Source: Heterobasidion occidentale | Taxonomy: Eukaryota > Basidiomycota > Agaricomycetes > Russulales > Bondarzewiaceae | Direction of reading: 5' to 3' | Assembly (NCBI GenBank): GCA_039111635.1 | Contig: JBCAQO010000006.1 | Coordinates: 1,178,001 to 1,242,000 of the forward strand | DNA length: 64,000 bases | Part shown: one piece after another, positions 1 through 12,086 of the stretch | Position numbering within the stretch: position 1 is the stretch's first letter | Layout: the number at the start of each line of letters is the position of its first letter | Notes under the pieces: model-generated | Databases searched by the model: none | Told to the model about the DNA's origin: nothing | Seen by the model: only the letters and a program-made list of their open reading frames with translations | Made by a program: the position numbers and the translations under genes

Positions 1-1381
1 GCGGTCTATGAGTTGTTCAAGACGTTGAAGAACAAACTCTTACCCGTCTGAAGTCTGATCTCCCGTCCTCAGAGATTCTATTTCTGCCCGCAGGAGCTCC
101 TACAATATCATACACAACATATCAGCTAAATTTCCCTCTCGCAATACCGACTTACGCACATTCCGTCGTTCAACGGTCGCCACGCGCGTGTTTGCACGTT
201 CTAAATCGGCCACGACCATATCAATCTCAGCTAGGTTAGTGAAAACCTCTTGATCTGCACTAAAGTGATGAGCATATGACATGTAGAGTAGAAAAGGCTA
301 AGATAACTGACCTTGGCGGTGACTTTGGTCGAAAAGCTTGGCTTGGTTGGATTCGTTTGAAGTACGTAAATCACGAAGTTGGTCTCGGACGAGGGAGACT
401 TGACGCTGAAGATCTTGCTCCCTGAGTCACATCACATTCGTCAATCAGCCTTCGTCGCGACTGCAAACGCATATGTACCAAGACGCACCGTTCTTGATAA
501 TTCCTGATTTTCTCGTCATAAGCGGCGTTGAGCTCGCTCTCTTTTTGCGCAACCTTCTCTTGAATCACAACCTCCATCTATCCCAAGCCCGTTAGCAAGC
601 AGAATTAAACTTGATATCAAGACGCATGTGAGCAAGCGGATTTGACGTGACAGACCTTCTCCTCCAACTGGCCCAGTTTCGTCTCAGCCCTTCTCTTTGC
701 CGTCTCAGTGCTAGCGAACTCGGCTATTCGTTTCTTTAGTTCCGCGTTCTCACTGCGGATGCGCTGCACCTCGTCTTCAAGATCCCGAGTCTCAGCAATC
801 TTCACCGTTTGATCCTTCGACCCACATAGACATGATTATCGCCAGGAAACGGATACTGATGAGGAGACGCGACGTACGACAGCGGCTTCAAGTAGAGGGT
901 ATGGGTCAGGAGCCTCCGCCAGCACTTTGTAAACATTGAGGAATGCGTTTTCCGCCGACTTCGACCGCTTTGTGAGACTGTCGATCTCGGCTTGGTAGGC
1001 TGATACACAAGGGCTCCAGCGACTGCGAACATGACCAAGGTCACTCTAACACGTACCCTTGAGCAAGCCTTTGAACGCATTGAGCTTCTCCTCGTCCGAG
1101 ATCTTCTTAAACTCTAAGCTGTATATGTCAATCTAAGCACACGTTGTTATGGTAGTGCTGGAAGCATACCCTTTGTTTTGTCTGCCAACGCCTTCCTGCC
1201 TACCACACTCTCCTTCTGATTCTCCACAAGCTCAATGCCCTGTGCATCTAGAGTCTTCTGTAACTCAGAAAGACCAATACCTGTGAAGACAGTATAAGTT
1301 CCATCTCTGTGTCAGTAAGAATGACCACTCACCCTTCCATGTTGCCAGCGCGCCAGAGAAATTCGTTTCCTGGAAAGCCAT
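1..1381 (-). CDS. COY1: CASP/Coy1-like Golgi coiled-coil protein (3' end outside window)
   Basis: Coiled-coil protein of the CASP (CUX1 alternatively spliced product)/yeast Coy1 family, an integral Golgi membrane tether acting in intra-Golgi retrograde transport. The ATG at 1381 opens MAFQETNFSGALATWKGIGL. Spliced exons then give the conserved N-terminal blocks ELQKTLDAQGIELVENQKES, KADKTKE-like FKKISDEEKLNAFKGLLK, and AYQAEIDSLTKRSKSAENAF followed by LNVYKVLAEAPDPYPLLEAA. Further exons encode heptad-rich helices (EDEVQRIRSENAELKKRIAE; VIQEKVAQKESELNAAYDEK). Introns are about 45-60 nt with GT/AG ends. The C-terminal CASP domain and transmembrane anchor are missing because the gene runs off the left edge. 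Family assignment rests on the N-terminal blocks and is firm; the exact exon borders below about 600 are approximate. Confidence 0.88.
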
Positions 1382-1924
1382 GACGGGCAAGGCGCCGCAA
1401 TGCACCGCGTCAGTTCAATGATAGTCACGTGCATGAAACGATATCCCAGACAGGAAGGTCATGCTCAATATTCTGTCTCGGACAGAAACCGCTCAATTCA
1501 TGTCAGAATATACAAGTTTCATGCAAAAGTGGCTGATTGAAACATCGTCTTTTCCGGCACTCAACTAACATCAACCTCCCAGATCTCTTTCCAACCAACT
1601 GCATTACTCTACTTTATCAAAGAAAGTGCTGCAATATTCCACCGTGATACTCCACCTACGGCCGCTGACAGATCACCTAGCGAAGGCCGGGTAGCGGGAA
1701 CCAGTTCGCCAAAGCACCATCCTCGCTGCATCTTTATCACAGGAAATGAGCTCTTCTATAGGACTGCCAAGTAGCGATGATCTCTGGCTCTTGGCTTTCA
1801 AGCTTCAAGCTTGACGACTTGTTGTGTATATAGATTGCACGTACAGAGACAATTTCATGGCTTTATACTTAGCTTGTCTTCACTATGGCCATCACCGCTC
1901 CATCTGTCCTCAATGACTCCACTA
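1382..1924. other. Spacer between the CASP gene and the allantoicase fusion
   Basis: Holds the upstream region of the CASP gene (transcribed leftward) and the downstream region of the allantoicase fusion gene, which is on the same strand. I see no credible ORF, RNA gene or repeat in it. Confidence 0.5.
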
Positions 1925-4310
1925 TCAGGGATGCAAGGAGAGGATCTGCACCTGTACAAACCCTTCCTTTCCAGGATCTAGCTCGATGACTTCGCAGTCG
2001 GCCTTGTCACCGTTGCCGATCTGTGTCTCCACGCATGCAAGGTCCATTACCTGATGGAAGAACGAGAAGGTCATTAGTTTGTGTAAGATTCGCTGATTGC
2101 TGAGGAATACATGGAAAGACACATACTCCATCCAACACGGTCATTGGTTGATCTATTGCATTATGATTCAGTAGGTGCCACTTTCCATAAGGACAAGGAC
2201 TCACGCCAAACCGCGGTGCCATAGACGATCCCTTGCCCTGAATGAGCAAGGAAAGCACGCATACTCTGGAGGTCTGGGCCGCCGTCTTCCCCGTTCTTCG
2301 CGACCACGACTAAGTAATGATTCGCATCACTACCGCCCAAAGGCAGGAATGCTTGATTGGTGTATGGATGGCGCTCCAGTGCCCTCACCTCTACATCACC
2401 CTTGACGCCCCTGACCACTGGCTGGCATCTATATACTGAGATGCCTGGTGTCGCGCCAAGCGCAGCAGGATAGGTGCTCTCGAGAAGTGCGAGTTTATGG
2501 TACTTGGTCGCCGTACCAAAATTGGCGGGCGTGATTTTCGTCGTGCGTGGGTTCGGAATAGAGTGCGGATCAGGATATGACTGGATGACTTGACCGAAGG
2601 GTGCGAACGCCTCAGGAGTCAAGGGCAAAGCAGGAATGAAACACCCCTTTGGTAGTTCCCCGGCTGAGACGGATATCGGAGCCTTTGTCTCTTGGATGTC
2701 CACTGCAGCGTTTATCACTGGCGCTTCGCCTGTTCCATCTCCTTTCTTTCCGATGATTCGCACCCGTTTGATGCCACCGTCGGGGAATATGGTGAGCCTC
2801 ACATGTGTAAACTTTGGTCCTTCAACATTCTGCAATTGTAACGAGTGCTCTCTGTGAGGCCCAAGGACTGTCCGAGGAAGAACCAGTGTCCACTGATCTT
2901 CAACAGATGTCGTCGCATTTACCTCGGAGGCTGGAGAGCTGGAGAGTGGTGGTGCATGTGACGGGGAGTGGGGTGGAATGTCAGGGGTGCTAATTATAGC
3001 GTGCAATTCGCAGGATTGAGGGAAATTGCCCTTGAAATGCGCAGTATCAATGACTGCGTGCGATAATGATCCAGGTGCGCCGCTGTGAAAATGGTTCGAA
3101 ACACTGTCAGTCATAGAGACTTTGTTCTTGAGGGGGCTGAAACTGACAGCTTGATCACAACCCAGTCTTTGTGGCCTGCCTGCCGGCTTCTCTTCGTCTC
3201 CCAGCCATCACCCATGTCCTTTCCTGGACAACCGCGTATGAAACTTTGTTCTCCTTTAGAAGATGTACGATAGCTGAGGGGCACTCACCACGACCGGGAA
3301 GGATCAAATTCGACCCTACACCAAAGTGTTGGTCAGATGTGTACACAACACGGCCTCCGGCAAAGACGTGGGCAAGATCAAATAATTCATCTGTTAATAC
3401 TGGATGAATGGGGACGACGTGACCATACACGCGGAAACGAGCCTGGAAATAGATACGCAATCAACATATCATGGGAAATATTCCGCGGACATACAATGCC
3501 GCCGTCAGGATACATGTTGAGCTTGACATAATTCGCACTTTCGGTCTCTGGGACCATGAACAGGTGCCTTGCGCTAGGACCTAGTTCGACCTTCGGGAGG
3601 ATCTCCTTCCACTGTAATGCTGTCAGCATCGTGTTCGAGTGGGGAGAGGCACAGGGGCATATAAGCGTGCTATACACACCCTGGAGTCATCATTGTTGGG
3701 AGGGTCTTCCCCGATGGACAGCTGCAACGCCTCTATAGAAACTTGCGGCGCTTCATTTCCTTTTGCAACCGTTCATTTAAACGGTTAGAGCCAGCACCGC
3801 GATAGGACATACCGTTGAAATGTGAGGTATCAACATCAAAGCCTGAGATAGTTCCGGTCGTCCCAAGCTTGATGATCACCCTAGAGCATTATGTGGTAAT
3901 GGCATGGACCAGGTGCCAATTCCGCCAGAGGCGGAGGGATACAAATATATGTGACGTACCAGTCATGAGTCGGATTATGTCTCCGCGTTTCCCAACCACT
4001 GAATAATGCTCCCTTTGGGCCGAACTGACCTTTCAAGCTAGGAGCCGGCTGCGGACCATTCCATCGTTGTGAGCATCATAATGGTCGATCCACTGGCCTG
4101 GAACGGACCTCTACAAGTAGTAGATGGAATGCCTCGGCAAAGAATTCATCGGAAAAGGCAACAATTCGTCCACCAATTGCTACGCTGGATAATTCTTGTG
4201 CAAAAGCTCAGCAGCCTTGGCCTTGTATGCGAGTAAAATGGCTGAAACGTACCAGTTGCATCAGAAAACGTCTCGGAGAACGACTCCAACTTGACGCGTT
4301 GAAAGGACAT
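1925..4310 (-). CDS. Allantoicase-ureidoglycolate lyase fusion (purine catabolism)
   Basis: Bifunctional enzyme of allantoin degradation. Allantoicase splits allantoate to urea and ureidoglycolate, and ureidoglycolate lyase splits that to glyoxylate and urea. The start at 4310 gives MSFQRVKLESFSETF, then IGG/FSDEFFAEAFHLLL and GPKGALFSGWETRRHNPTHD of the first allantoicase repeat. The second repeat carries KDMGDGWETKRSRQAGHKDW. From about 2640 down, a ureidoglycolate lyase domain follows (LTPEAFAPFGQVIQ ... HPYTNQAFLPLGG ... GQGIVYGTAVWH-QPMTVLD), ending at the TGA at 1925. All intron junctions I checked keep frame. The domain fusion supplies consecutive steps in one chain. Yeast has these activities in separate genes (DAL2, DAL3). 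The protein is roughly 600 residues. GATA-type sites occur upstream (for example GATAAC near 4454), which would fit nitrogen control, but that is inference. Confidence 0.93.
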
Positions 4311-4338
4311 CGATTGTACAAGTAGGACGTGGGTCGTT

Positions 4339-4422
4339 GGAAGAAGTGTGAACGAAGCTGGAAGAAGTGTGAACGAAGCTGGAAGAAGTGTGAACGAAGC
4401 TGGAAGAAGTGTGAACGAAGCT
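4339..4422. repeat. Four exact 21-bp tandem repeats upstream of the allantoicase gene
   Basis: The 21-bp unit GGAAGAAGTGTGAACGAAGC+T occurs four times without a mismatch (4339-4359, 4360-4380, 4381-4401, 4402-4422). It begins 29 bp upstream of the allantoicase ATG, so it lies in the 5' leader or core promoter. Because 21 is a multiple of three, it also creates repetitive ORFs on the minus strand, which are artefacts. Confidence 0.95.
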
Positions 4423-5887
4423 GGAAGTTGAGTCCCTCGTACGCGCACAAATCGATAACATGATATTCGTCATTTGGATCGCGCACCGCTGTACCGATTC
4501 GGCGTCTCTCGGCGGCGTCCCTTGAGCAGAGATCTTCCGCCCGATTTCCTGTGCGCTTCTTGACATATCCTAACATCGGTCGAAATTTGATGTTGAACGT
4601 TGAATGTTGTACGTTGGTATTTCACTGCTCGACCTTGAAGCAATTTGGAACACAAAAAGCATGATGACACGCTGGACCAGCTTCGAACATATTATCGGAG
4701 TTCGGGAACATCGACGTATCACGAGATTTCTACTGATCTAGAGCTGAAAGGAGCTTCACAATAATCTCACTCGGCTGTGTAAATTCACATTTGCTCCCAG
4801 GATTACTCGTTGAGAAATCATGAATATCAAGAGCATATGCGGAAACAGAGAGAAACAAGCGTACATGCTACAAGGCACACCGTCGCTTCGCTCCGGCGCC
4901 TTGCCCTTGCTTTTGTAGTCAAACTATAATGTCTGGTTCGCGTCGGCCACGTTGACATCTTTTATACATTGTCGCACAGTTGTCGTACAGACTAATATAT
5001 ATAATGTCCTACTTAAGGATAAATTTGCCAGTTTCAGCACCACATCGTCTTAAGAGAAAGTTGTCCTATGTATAGATAATTTTGCCATTTTCTGCTCGAC
5101 GACGTCTTATCTTTCTGTCCGTTTTCGTCCTATATAGGAAGGCTTTGCCTCATATGGTCAGATATGATCTCGTCTTTGAGGGTCGTTATCTCACTCTTGC
5201 TTTCAGCCTTGCACTGAGGGGCTCTTTAGTCACCCTCTTGCTTGCCTCTTGCGCTGAGGAGCTCTGTAATCACTTGGATGATCCCTGTGTAACCGTTTGC
5301 GGTATCTGTGGCCCTCCTCGGTCTCGCTCAGTCGCTGAGGAGCTATGTGGTTGGCCGGTGAGGTGCCATCTCAACTTCATACCACAACCGTCTGTGGAGC
5401 TGTAAAGAGCGCTGGCAGTGCGGGAGCGACACAGCCACCGATCTGAACGGCCCAATACAGGAAATCTTTACTGGAAATGAAATGCCTCATAGGAGAGCGT
5501 GTATGCGGCATAACCTTCCTAAAAGAGACCGCTATAGGAGAGAGCCATATGCGGCAATGGTTTCTTATATTAGAAACCATCGACAGGATCAGACAGGGGC
5601 AGCGAGATCAACGAGGGCGAGACCAAATAACAGTACACAAAATGTGGAGGTTTGCGTTATATAGTAGTAATAATAGCAGATCTGCGGAACCGCCCGATGG
5701 TGTAATCAAATTTGGATCATGTTGAGGGAAATCACATGTTAGTGTTTCGTCCTAGAGGTCGTCTTGTGGCTTCCCAGCAGTGGTGCTACATCCCTCCCAC
5801 CTTGACACCTACACACCACCGTATTCAATTCACACTTGGCTCATAGCATCGCATGATTGACCACCTACTTGGTCGACCGAGTCCGTC
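4423..5887. other. Gene-poor spacer with degenerate direct repeats and a hairpin
   Basis: AT-richer than its surroundings. Around 5005-5200 a block of about 55-65 bp recurs about three times with decay: a TCCTA(C/T)-rich start, then TTTGCC, then a CGTCTT-like end. Around 5214-5345 the short motif CTGAGGRGCT recurs three times. Around 5480-5560, two copies of a GGAGAG...ATGCGGCA block occur. A hairpin lies at 5559-5578 (GGTTTCT / AGAAACC arms). ORFs here are short and resemble nothing known. This may be an eroded mobile element, but no termini could be defined. Confidence 0.4.
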
Positions 5888-8800
5888 ATGGAAGCGAGCC
5901 CAAGTAAGCGTTGCGCCCCTCGTTCTATGCGGGACATTCTGACGTTCTCATCATTCTCACATCACCGTAACCGAGCCAGGTCTTCCTGGTTCTATTCTTC
6001 TGGGTGTGGAGAATAGTATGGGGAAACCCCACGGGGCCGCGTGTGCTCTTCTTGAGGAGAGCAAACAGAATGCTTCGTACGTGCGCCGTGATCGTTGGAC
6101 CCACATTCATCTCATCTCCACACCTCAGAGCGTTTCACGCCATGGCAGATCGTTGTCAGTACATTGACCACAGTATATGCTCTTCGCAATCTCGATAAGA
6201 TCTTGGGCCTTGGGGGTGAGAATTTCATTTCCATCGATACTTCCGCTCGTGACTTCTATTTACGCTTCTCCGTGCCCACAGCCCCCGAACCATTAGCTCG
6301 ACTCGTAAGTTATGGTATGCTCTCTTCAACGGATATATATAATAAATTGCGGAAAACGTACTCGTATAATCGCAGTATTCTCCTTCGTATTACCGAGCGA
6401 CATGGATTTCTACAGGCATGGACGCGGGCTTCGCAACCGCCATGGCCATACGCCCGAGATGGCTCCGGGATATCTGCTCTATCTTGTTCTCAGCTTACTA
6501 TATAATTTATGCGAATGAAGCCGATGAGAAGGTATGTGCATTGAAAAAAGAAATTGAAAAATTCTGACCTCTCTGAAGCTGCGTAGGTTTCGTGCGGTGC
6601 CAACGGTAGAAATGCTCCGCGCCACATGGGAGAAAACAAGTAATCCCTATGTAGGTAGCTCCAGATGATCTTCGCGCTTCCTGCTCTGATGGATACATCG
6701 TGACCTGTTCAGATCCGATTGTTCGTCAGCAAGAAACGAATATCTTTCTATCGCAAGATACTCTTACCTCGTCCGCAGTCTTCACCTTATACGAGGCCGA
6801 TCACTGTGCACATATATTTCTCTCCCCGTGATACAAGCACCCAGCCCAAAGATCCAGTCGCGGCCTTGGCAATGCAGGAAGATCTTATTCTTGACTATCC
6901 AGGAGGTGGATTCGTGGCCATGACCCCAGAGCACCACGAGGAACGGCTGCGGATGTGGGCAATCAGAACAGGCAAGCCTGTGGTGTCCGTGGAATATGGC
7001 AAGGCACCCGAACGTGAGCGCCTCGCTCTGGTGTTTCAGCCACCAGCATTTCGTTTCATCTGATATGCTCGATTGAATTTGCTGTCCAGATCCTTACCCT
7101 TTTGCGGTGGATGAAGCATTCGACGCATACCGCGTTCTTGTCGAATCGAAGGGCGAGGCAATCGGCATGTCCGGGAAAGCCTTCAATGTAATCATATCCG
7201 GAGACTCTGCGTGCGTCTCTTCTCTCAATTTTCGAGATTAACATGGCACCAAAACGTGCATTCATTAGTGGAGCAACCATTGCCGTCGGAGTTATGATCA
7301 AAACACTTGAACACGCACTTTCCGTGTCTGATCCAGCCTCGCGATACCCCCGACCGACCTCCATGCCCCCTCAGCCTCTTCCGCTCCCGGTAGCCCTCGT
7401 GCTGAATTATGCGGCGCTCGACTTCAACTTCACATCATGGATGACGCCAAGCAATCTCAGGGTCCTACGGATCGAGACTGAAGCCGATGAGCACCGACCG
7501 CGCACTCGATCCCCTGCCGTGCTCAAACGACAGTCCTCGAGTTATTTTCACGGGTCAGACGAGGAGGAAGACGAGCCGGAGAGCTGGGCGAGCGTTCTGC
7601 GGGAAACCAAGGACCACCTATCGCATGTCAGCCCGTTGGCCGTCGTTGGGGACGAGTACAAGCGGCTGAAGCTGAGGCGCAAGAAGAGCTGGGGCGACAC
7701 GCTCAAGCTGAGTCTTGGCTCTGCGACGACTTCTCCCGTCGCAACGACCAGGAGCAAGAGCGCTCGGAGACAGCGCTCGACAGGCGAGATGTTGAAGCAC
7801 AAGCGAAGCCTCACCTCCGTCACGATGTCGCGGTCGAAAACTGAGACTCGCCAGGGTACGGATGAGGACGAGGACGCTGATAGCGAACAGGACGCGACTG
7901 TGTTTGATCACCTGCGTGAGGAGGAACGACCACTCGAGGCACGCGTTCGTTGGTTCTTCACGCCGGACCATACGCCCCTCCATACACCAGACGGATCAGA
8001 GGGTCCGCCCGGGAACGCGTTTTTTGCGTCGTCCCGTAAAGACACATTAGACGCGGCCGAACAAGCGAAGCTGCAGGATGCGATATCAGAAGCTGACAAC
8101 AGGGTCATCGACCAACGGAGACGTGAGGGTGTGCAGAGAAAGGAGGCGCCGATCGGGACGCGGTTGACGATGACGAGCCGAACTGGATACTTCCAAGACC
8201 GAATCATCTCGCCAAGCATGGTGAGCCCGCCCGCCGGCCCCACTTTTGTTTTGTTGCTGGTCAACCGCTTAAGCAACATTTTATTGTATGTAGATGCGCG
8301 CGATGGCGATCCTCTACATCGGGCCTCATCTGAACCCAGACTTCGCGACGGACTACCACATCTCGCCGATCCTGACGCCGCCGCAGTTGCTGGCGCAGTT
8401 CCCGCCGTTGCTGATGCAGTGTGGGGAGAAGGACCCGTTCGTCGACGACACGATCATCTTCGCGGGGCGCGTGCGCGAAGCGAAGCGGCAGCGCAAGCTG
8501 GAGCTGCGTCAGGCCATCCGCACGCAGGGCGCCCTCGACGAGGGGAGGCAGCAGCAGATGCAGCACGAGCTGGAGAAACTTGAGGGCGAGATGGAGGAGG
8601 ACTGGGTGCAACTGCAGCTGTACTCGGACTGGAGCCACGGGTATTTGCAGATGCCGACGCTGATGCGCGAGGCGCGCACGGCCATCAACGATATCGCAGA
8701 TTGGATCGACAATGCGTTCGGGTCGGCGGACGGAGAGGATTCGCCCTCTGCGTTCGCGAGCGAATCGACGGCAGATGTGAGCGCCTCTTTGTCTTCCCGC

Positions 8801-9595
8801 CGTGCCGAGTCTTCCATCGTGTCGTGCCTGTGGCCTTGGGGAAAGAAAGCGCAGGAGAATGGCCACGCCCCACTTGAGGAGACGCGCCCCCCAAGCGAGG
8901 AACGGAAGACAACTCGCGTCGTCATCTCGACACCCAAGAAAGTCGACACAGGTCGCACTGGCGCGAACCCACGTTCGCTCCTGTCGGAGACGGAAACAGA
9001 GACAGAGAACGACGAGGGGATTACATTCGTTCCAAAAGCCAGAAGACCTTCCGCAGGCGCGAAGGCTTCGTCCGGGAGCGACGAGACGGTCAACGGCTTG
9101 GCCAAGAGCCAGGATCGGCCACGCGCGGCGGTCGAACCGAGCCGAACTGGAATGAATCGAAGCAGCGACGTGCGAACGAGCTCGAACGTAGTGCGGGAGC
9201 AGACTGGCAATGGCAATGGCAATGGCCGTGGCAGCGGCAATGGAATTGACACTCGAGCGGCGGAGTTTCTGGCGGGATATGCTCGGCAGGAGAGGGGGAG
9301 CAGCCGCGTCACGAAGTCAGGTGCGGGCGCAGAGGACGACACGCAAAGGGCCAGGGGCGGAGACTCTGCTGGTGCCCGGACCAAGGAACAGGCCCGCACC
9401 CCCGATAGGGAAGATGTGAGCGAGGGGAGAGCATCGCGGGCACTCACTCGGTCGCCGAAGGGCGTCGAGAGCGGGCGATCCAGGACCCCTGCGCGCGGAG
9501 GACCTGTCAGCACTGCAGGTCAGACGATTTCGGAGAGCGAGCTGATGAGGCGGAGGAGGCTCTTGGATTCCCATATTTTTGTGAGTGAGTCGTGA
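5888..9595 (+). CDS. Membrane-anchored alpha/beta hydrolase of the hormone-sensitive lipase type
   Basis: Esterase or lipase of the HSL/sterol-deacetylase branch. The ATG at 5888 starts a short exon. Next come hydrophobic segments (VFLVLFFWVWRIVWG; later ICSILFSAYYIIYA), suggesting an ER or lipid-droplet membrane anchor. The catalytic core has an oxyanion-hole block DYPGGGFVAM, where HSL has HGGGF. It then has the nucleophile elbow GDSAG (serine, spliced across an intron near 7208), an aspartate block CGEKDPFVDD near 8420, and the histidine block DWSHGYLQM near 8630. About 300 low-complexity residues are inserted between the Ser and Asp blocks, and about 300 more follow the core to the stop at 9595; both are rich in Ser, Arg and Glu and probably disordered. 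The length, roughly 1,000 residues, is about double a bare HSL-like domain. The substrate is unknown; a lipid ester is inferred. Confidence 0.85.
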
Positions 9596-10593
9596 TCAGA
9601 GGCGCAGGGCGTCATCGCGATGGGGAGTTTTTCCTGGAGATATATGTATCATCATACTCTAATGATTGTATAACAGTAGAGCTCGGGGGGGTATTCTTAT
9701 AAGTTACGGAGAATAGAGTGGAGTCCAATGATGGGATCGGAAGCTTGCGCCGCAGGTGGAGCGGCAGCACGATGCCGTTTGGCGCTCAGCGGAGCGTGGG
9801 CCTGATACCAAACGAGGTGAACGAGGTGCGGTATTGGAAGAATGCATCTGGCTGGAAGACCTTCGGAGTGGTCAGAGGTGGTTTGGTTGAGCCCTCACGC
9901 CAAGCCGTCGGGCGTACGATGGACAGTTGACGGTTGTTGGCGGCGTATAGGTAACAGGCTTCTGTTTACATTCGAACGATCATGGCAGTGCATGTGAATG
10001 ACAGCTGTTACGGGAGAGCCTGCTCGACGGGGAGAAAAGGAATCAAGGACTGGAAACTGGAGGCGGAACAAAATGCATGCATGGGGATGTCGAGGCGGTG
10101 ATGGCCTGGTGGACTGGAGTCCAGAGAGAGAGGCGGGAGGGAGAGGACGAGAGGGAGACTCGGTGTGACGGCAGCAGCTGGATCTATTTGCGTGTGACGA
10201 TGTGGGAAACGTGACGCGAAATGCCCGCTGAGTGCGGGAGGAAAGAGGGAGAGGATGTGCAAGCACCGCCACGCGACCACTGGGCCGGCATGTCGGCTCG
10301 GTGTGTGGTTCGGTTGTTCTGGCGAGTCGGAGGGGCGTTTCACTGGCGTTTCCCCGCACTGGAGCGCCAGTGGTGGAGGCGAGAGGCGGAGGAGGGGTGG
10401 CGTGGGCGCCGAGAGGGGGGGAAGGTCGAGAGAGGCGATATGTATAAAAGCGAGGGGGCAGACGCACGGCGAGCCTCGCGCTGGACCTGCTGTCTGCCGT
10501 ACGCCGGGACTTGCCTGATATATACGTGCCCCGTCTCGTCCGCGCGAGAGACCCGTCCCATTCTCGCCTCCCTCTCTCCCCTGCGTTGTCACA
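9596..10593. other. Spacer and promoter of the C2H2 factor gene
   Basis: Downstream region of the hydrolase followed by the promoter of the C2H2 gene. Long overlapping ORFs on both strands here (for example 9895-10869 minus) run into the neighbouring gene and are products of GC richness. Confidence 0.5.
10443..10449 (+). promoter_or_regulatory. TATA box upstream of the C2H2 factor gene
   Basis: TATAAAA sits about 145 bp upstream of the ATG at 10594 and is followed by a pyrimidine-rich stretch (CCTCCCTCTCTCCCC near 10570) typical of fungal leaders. It is the clearest TATA element in the window. Confidence 0.6.
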
Positions 10594-12086
10594 ATGCATG
10601 CCACCCTCCACAACTTCTCGCCCCCACACACCTTCTGGGACACCCCGGGCGCGAGCACCAGCGCGGCTGCCGCACGTTTCGATTCCGCCTATATCAACAA
10701 CAACCAGCCCATCTCCCCTTCCTCCGTCCTCCGCAAACACGCCTACATCGATCCCCAGCTCCGCTCGCCTCCCCCCAACGACCCCTGCTTCCTCCTCGAC
10801 GACGACACCCCGTCCTTCCCCAACCCCGTACCCGAAAACCACATGACAGGCACAGACTACTCTCGCCACACCCCGCGCTCAGACCCCGACATCGCCGCTG
10901 CCCAAAACCAGGCCTACAACGCCCTTGCCCAGGCCTCCATGCAGCAGATGCTCAATCCCCCCAACAACTATTCCTTCTACCCCGTCGCCCTCCAGCCTCC
11001 ACCCACCACCCCGCCCGGCTCCCGCAAGCGCTCTCCGAGGCTCCACCCCCATGCCCTCGCTTCCCAGCCCTATCTCAATCCCGTCCGCCGTGATGGGCGA
11101 CGCAGCCCAAAGCCCGAGTCCTTCTACGCCCCTAACGCCGCTCTGCTCTACAGCCACGCCCAGGTCATTCCCTCCGCCCCGCCCGCTGGGGCCACCGCCC
11201 TAGGGTCCACCACCTTGCCCTTTGCATCCTCCCCCGCCGTCGGCGTCCCATGCCGCCTCCCGCCCATCCTCCAGGTCGAGAAGCAGCAGGTCACCACCAC
11301 CGCCACCCAGGTTGCCAGCGCCAGCAGGAGGAGGAACGAGGCCCATTTCGTTTGCCCTGTGCCCGGGTGCGGGAGCACCTTCACGAGGCGCTTCAATCTC
11401 AGAGGTGCGGGCGATCTCCATCGCTTTTCTTCTCTCCTCTGCCTGGCGCTGCTGTGAGTGTGGCTTATGTTGACCATGGACACCGTTCTTCGATCCCCGA
11501 TGTCGCGTCGCCCAGGTCATCTTCGCTCCCACACGGAGGAACGCCCTTATGTGTGTGAGTGGCCCGGCTGCAACAAAGGTTTCGCCCGTCAGCACGATTG
11601 CAAGTGAGTCTCGTCGTGTGCCCTCGTCCTCCGTTTCGCACACCCCTTGCTGACGACTTCACCCTAGGCGCCACCAAGCTCTGCATCAGTCCAAATCCCA
11701 GACCAACGCTTGTTTAGGATGCGGTAAGAACTTCAGCAGGCTCGACGCACTTAACGTGAGTCGAACCCTCTGCCACCCTCGCGCGTTCGCTTGTTGACCC
11801 GTTTTCCCGCCCTTCAGAGACATCGTACGTTCCGATCTCCTTTAGGCACAGTCCAGGACCCTGCTCACAGTGCCCTCGCTCTGTAGTCCGCTCCGAGGGA
11901 GGCTCCGAATGCCGCCAAGCGGCCGAAGCCCAGAGCATCGACGTGTCTAGCCCGAGCGGCACAAACTCATCTGCGAGCGGCAGCAGCGCGCCCCCCGTGA
12001 GTGCAGACTTGGCGGACACACCGCAGAGCAGCGTCGTTGAGGTCGAGGCCGGAAGCAGTCCATCCTCTGCTGGAGGATCCGACTAA
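10594..12086 (+). CDS. C2H2 zinc-finger transcription factor, Crz1-like finger arrangement
   Basis: DNA-binding regulator. The ATG at 10594 is followed by about 250 residues rich in Pro, Ser, Asn and Ala (activation-type, disordered). Three fingers follow: [38 protein letters not shown] and [17 protein letters not shown]. The last is followed by [10 protein letters not shown], an arrangement like the Crz1 calcineurin-responsive factors. Introns interrupt each finger (donors near 11404, 11604, 11756 and 11827), and all junctions keep frame. The last exon is Ser-rich and ends GGSD-stop at 12086. A calcium/calcineurin role is inference from finger order only; I see no clear calcineurin-docking motif. 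Confidence 0.82.

Noticed and set aside
5888..12086. Hydrolase plus C2H2 factor as part of a secondary-metabolite cluster
   Set aside because: No polyketide synthase, non-ribosomal synthetase, terpene cyclase, prenyltransferase or P450 is present anywhere in the window.
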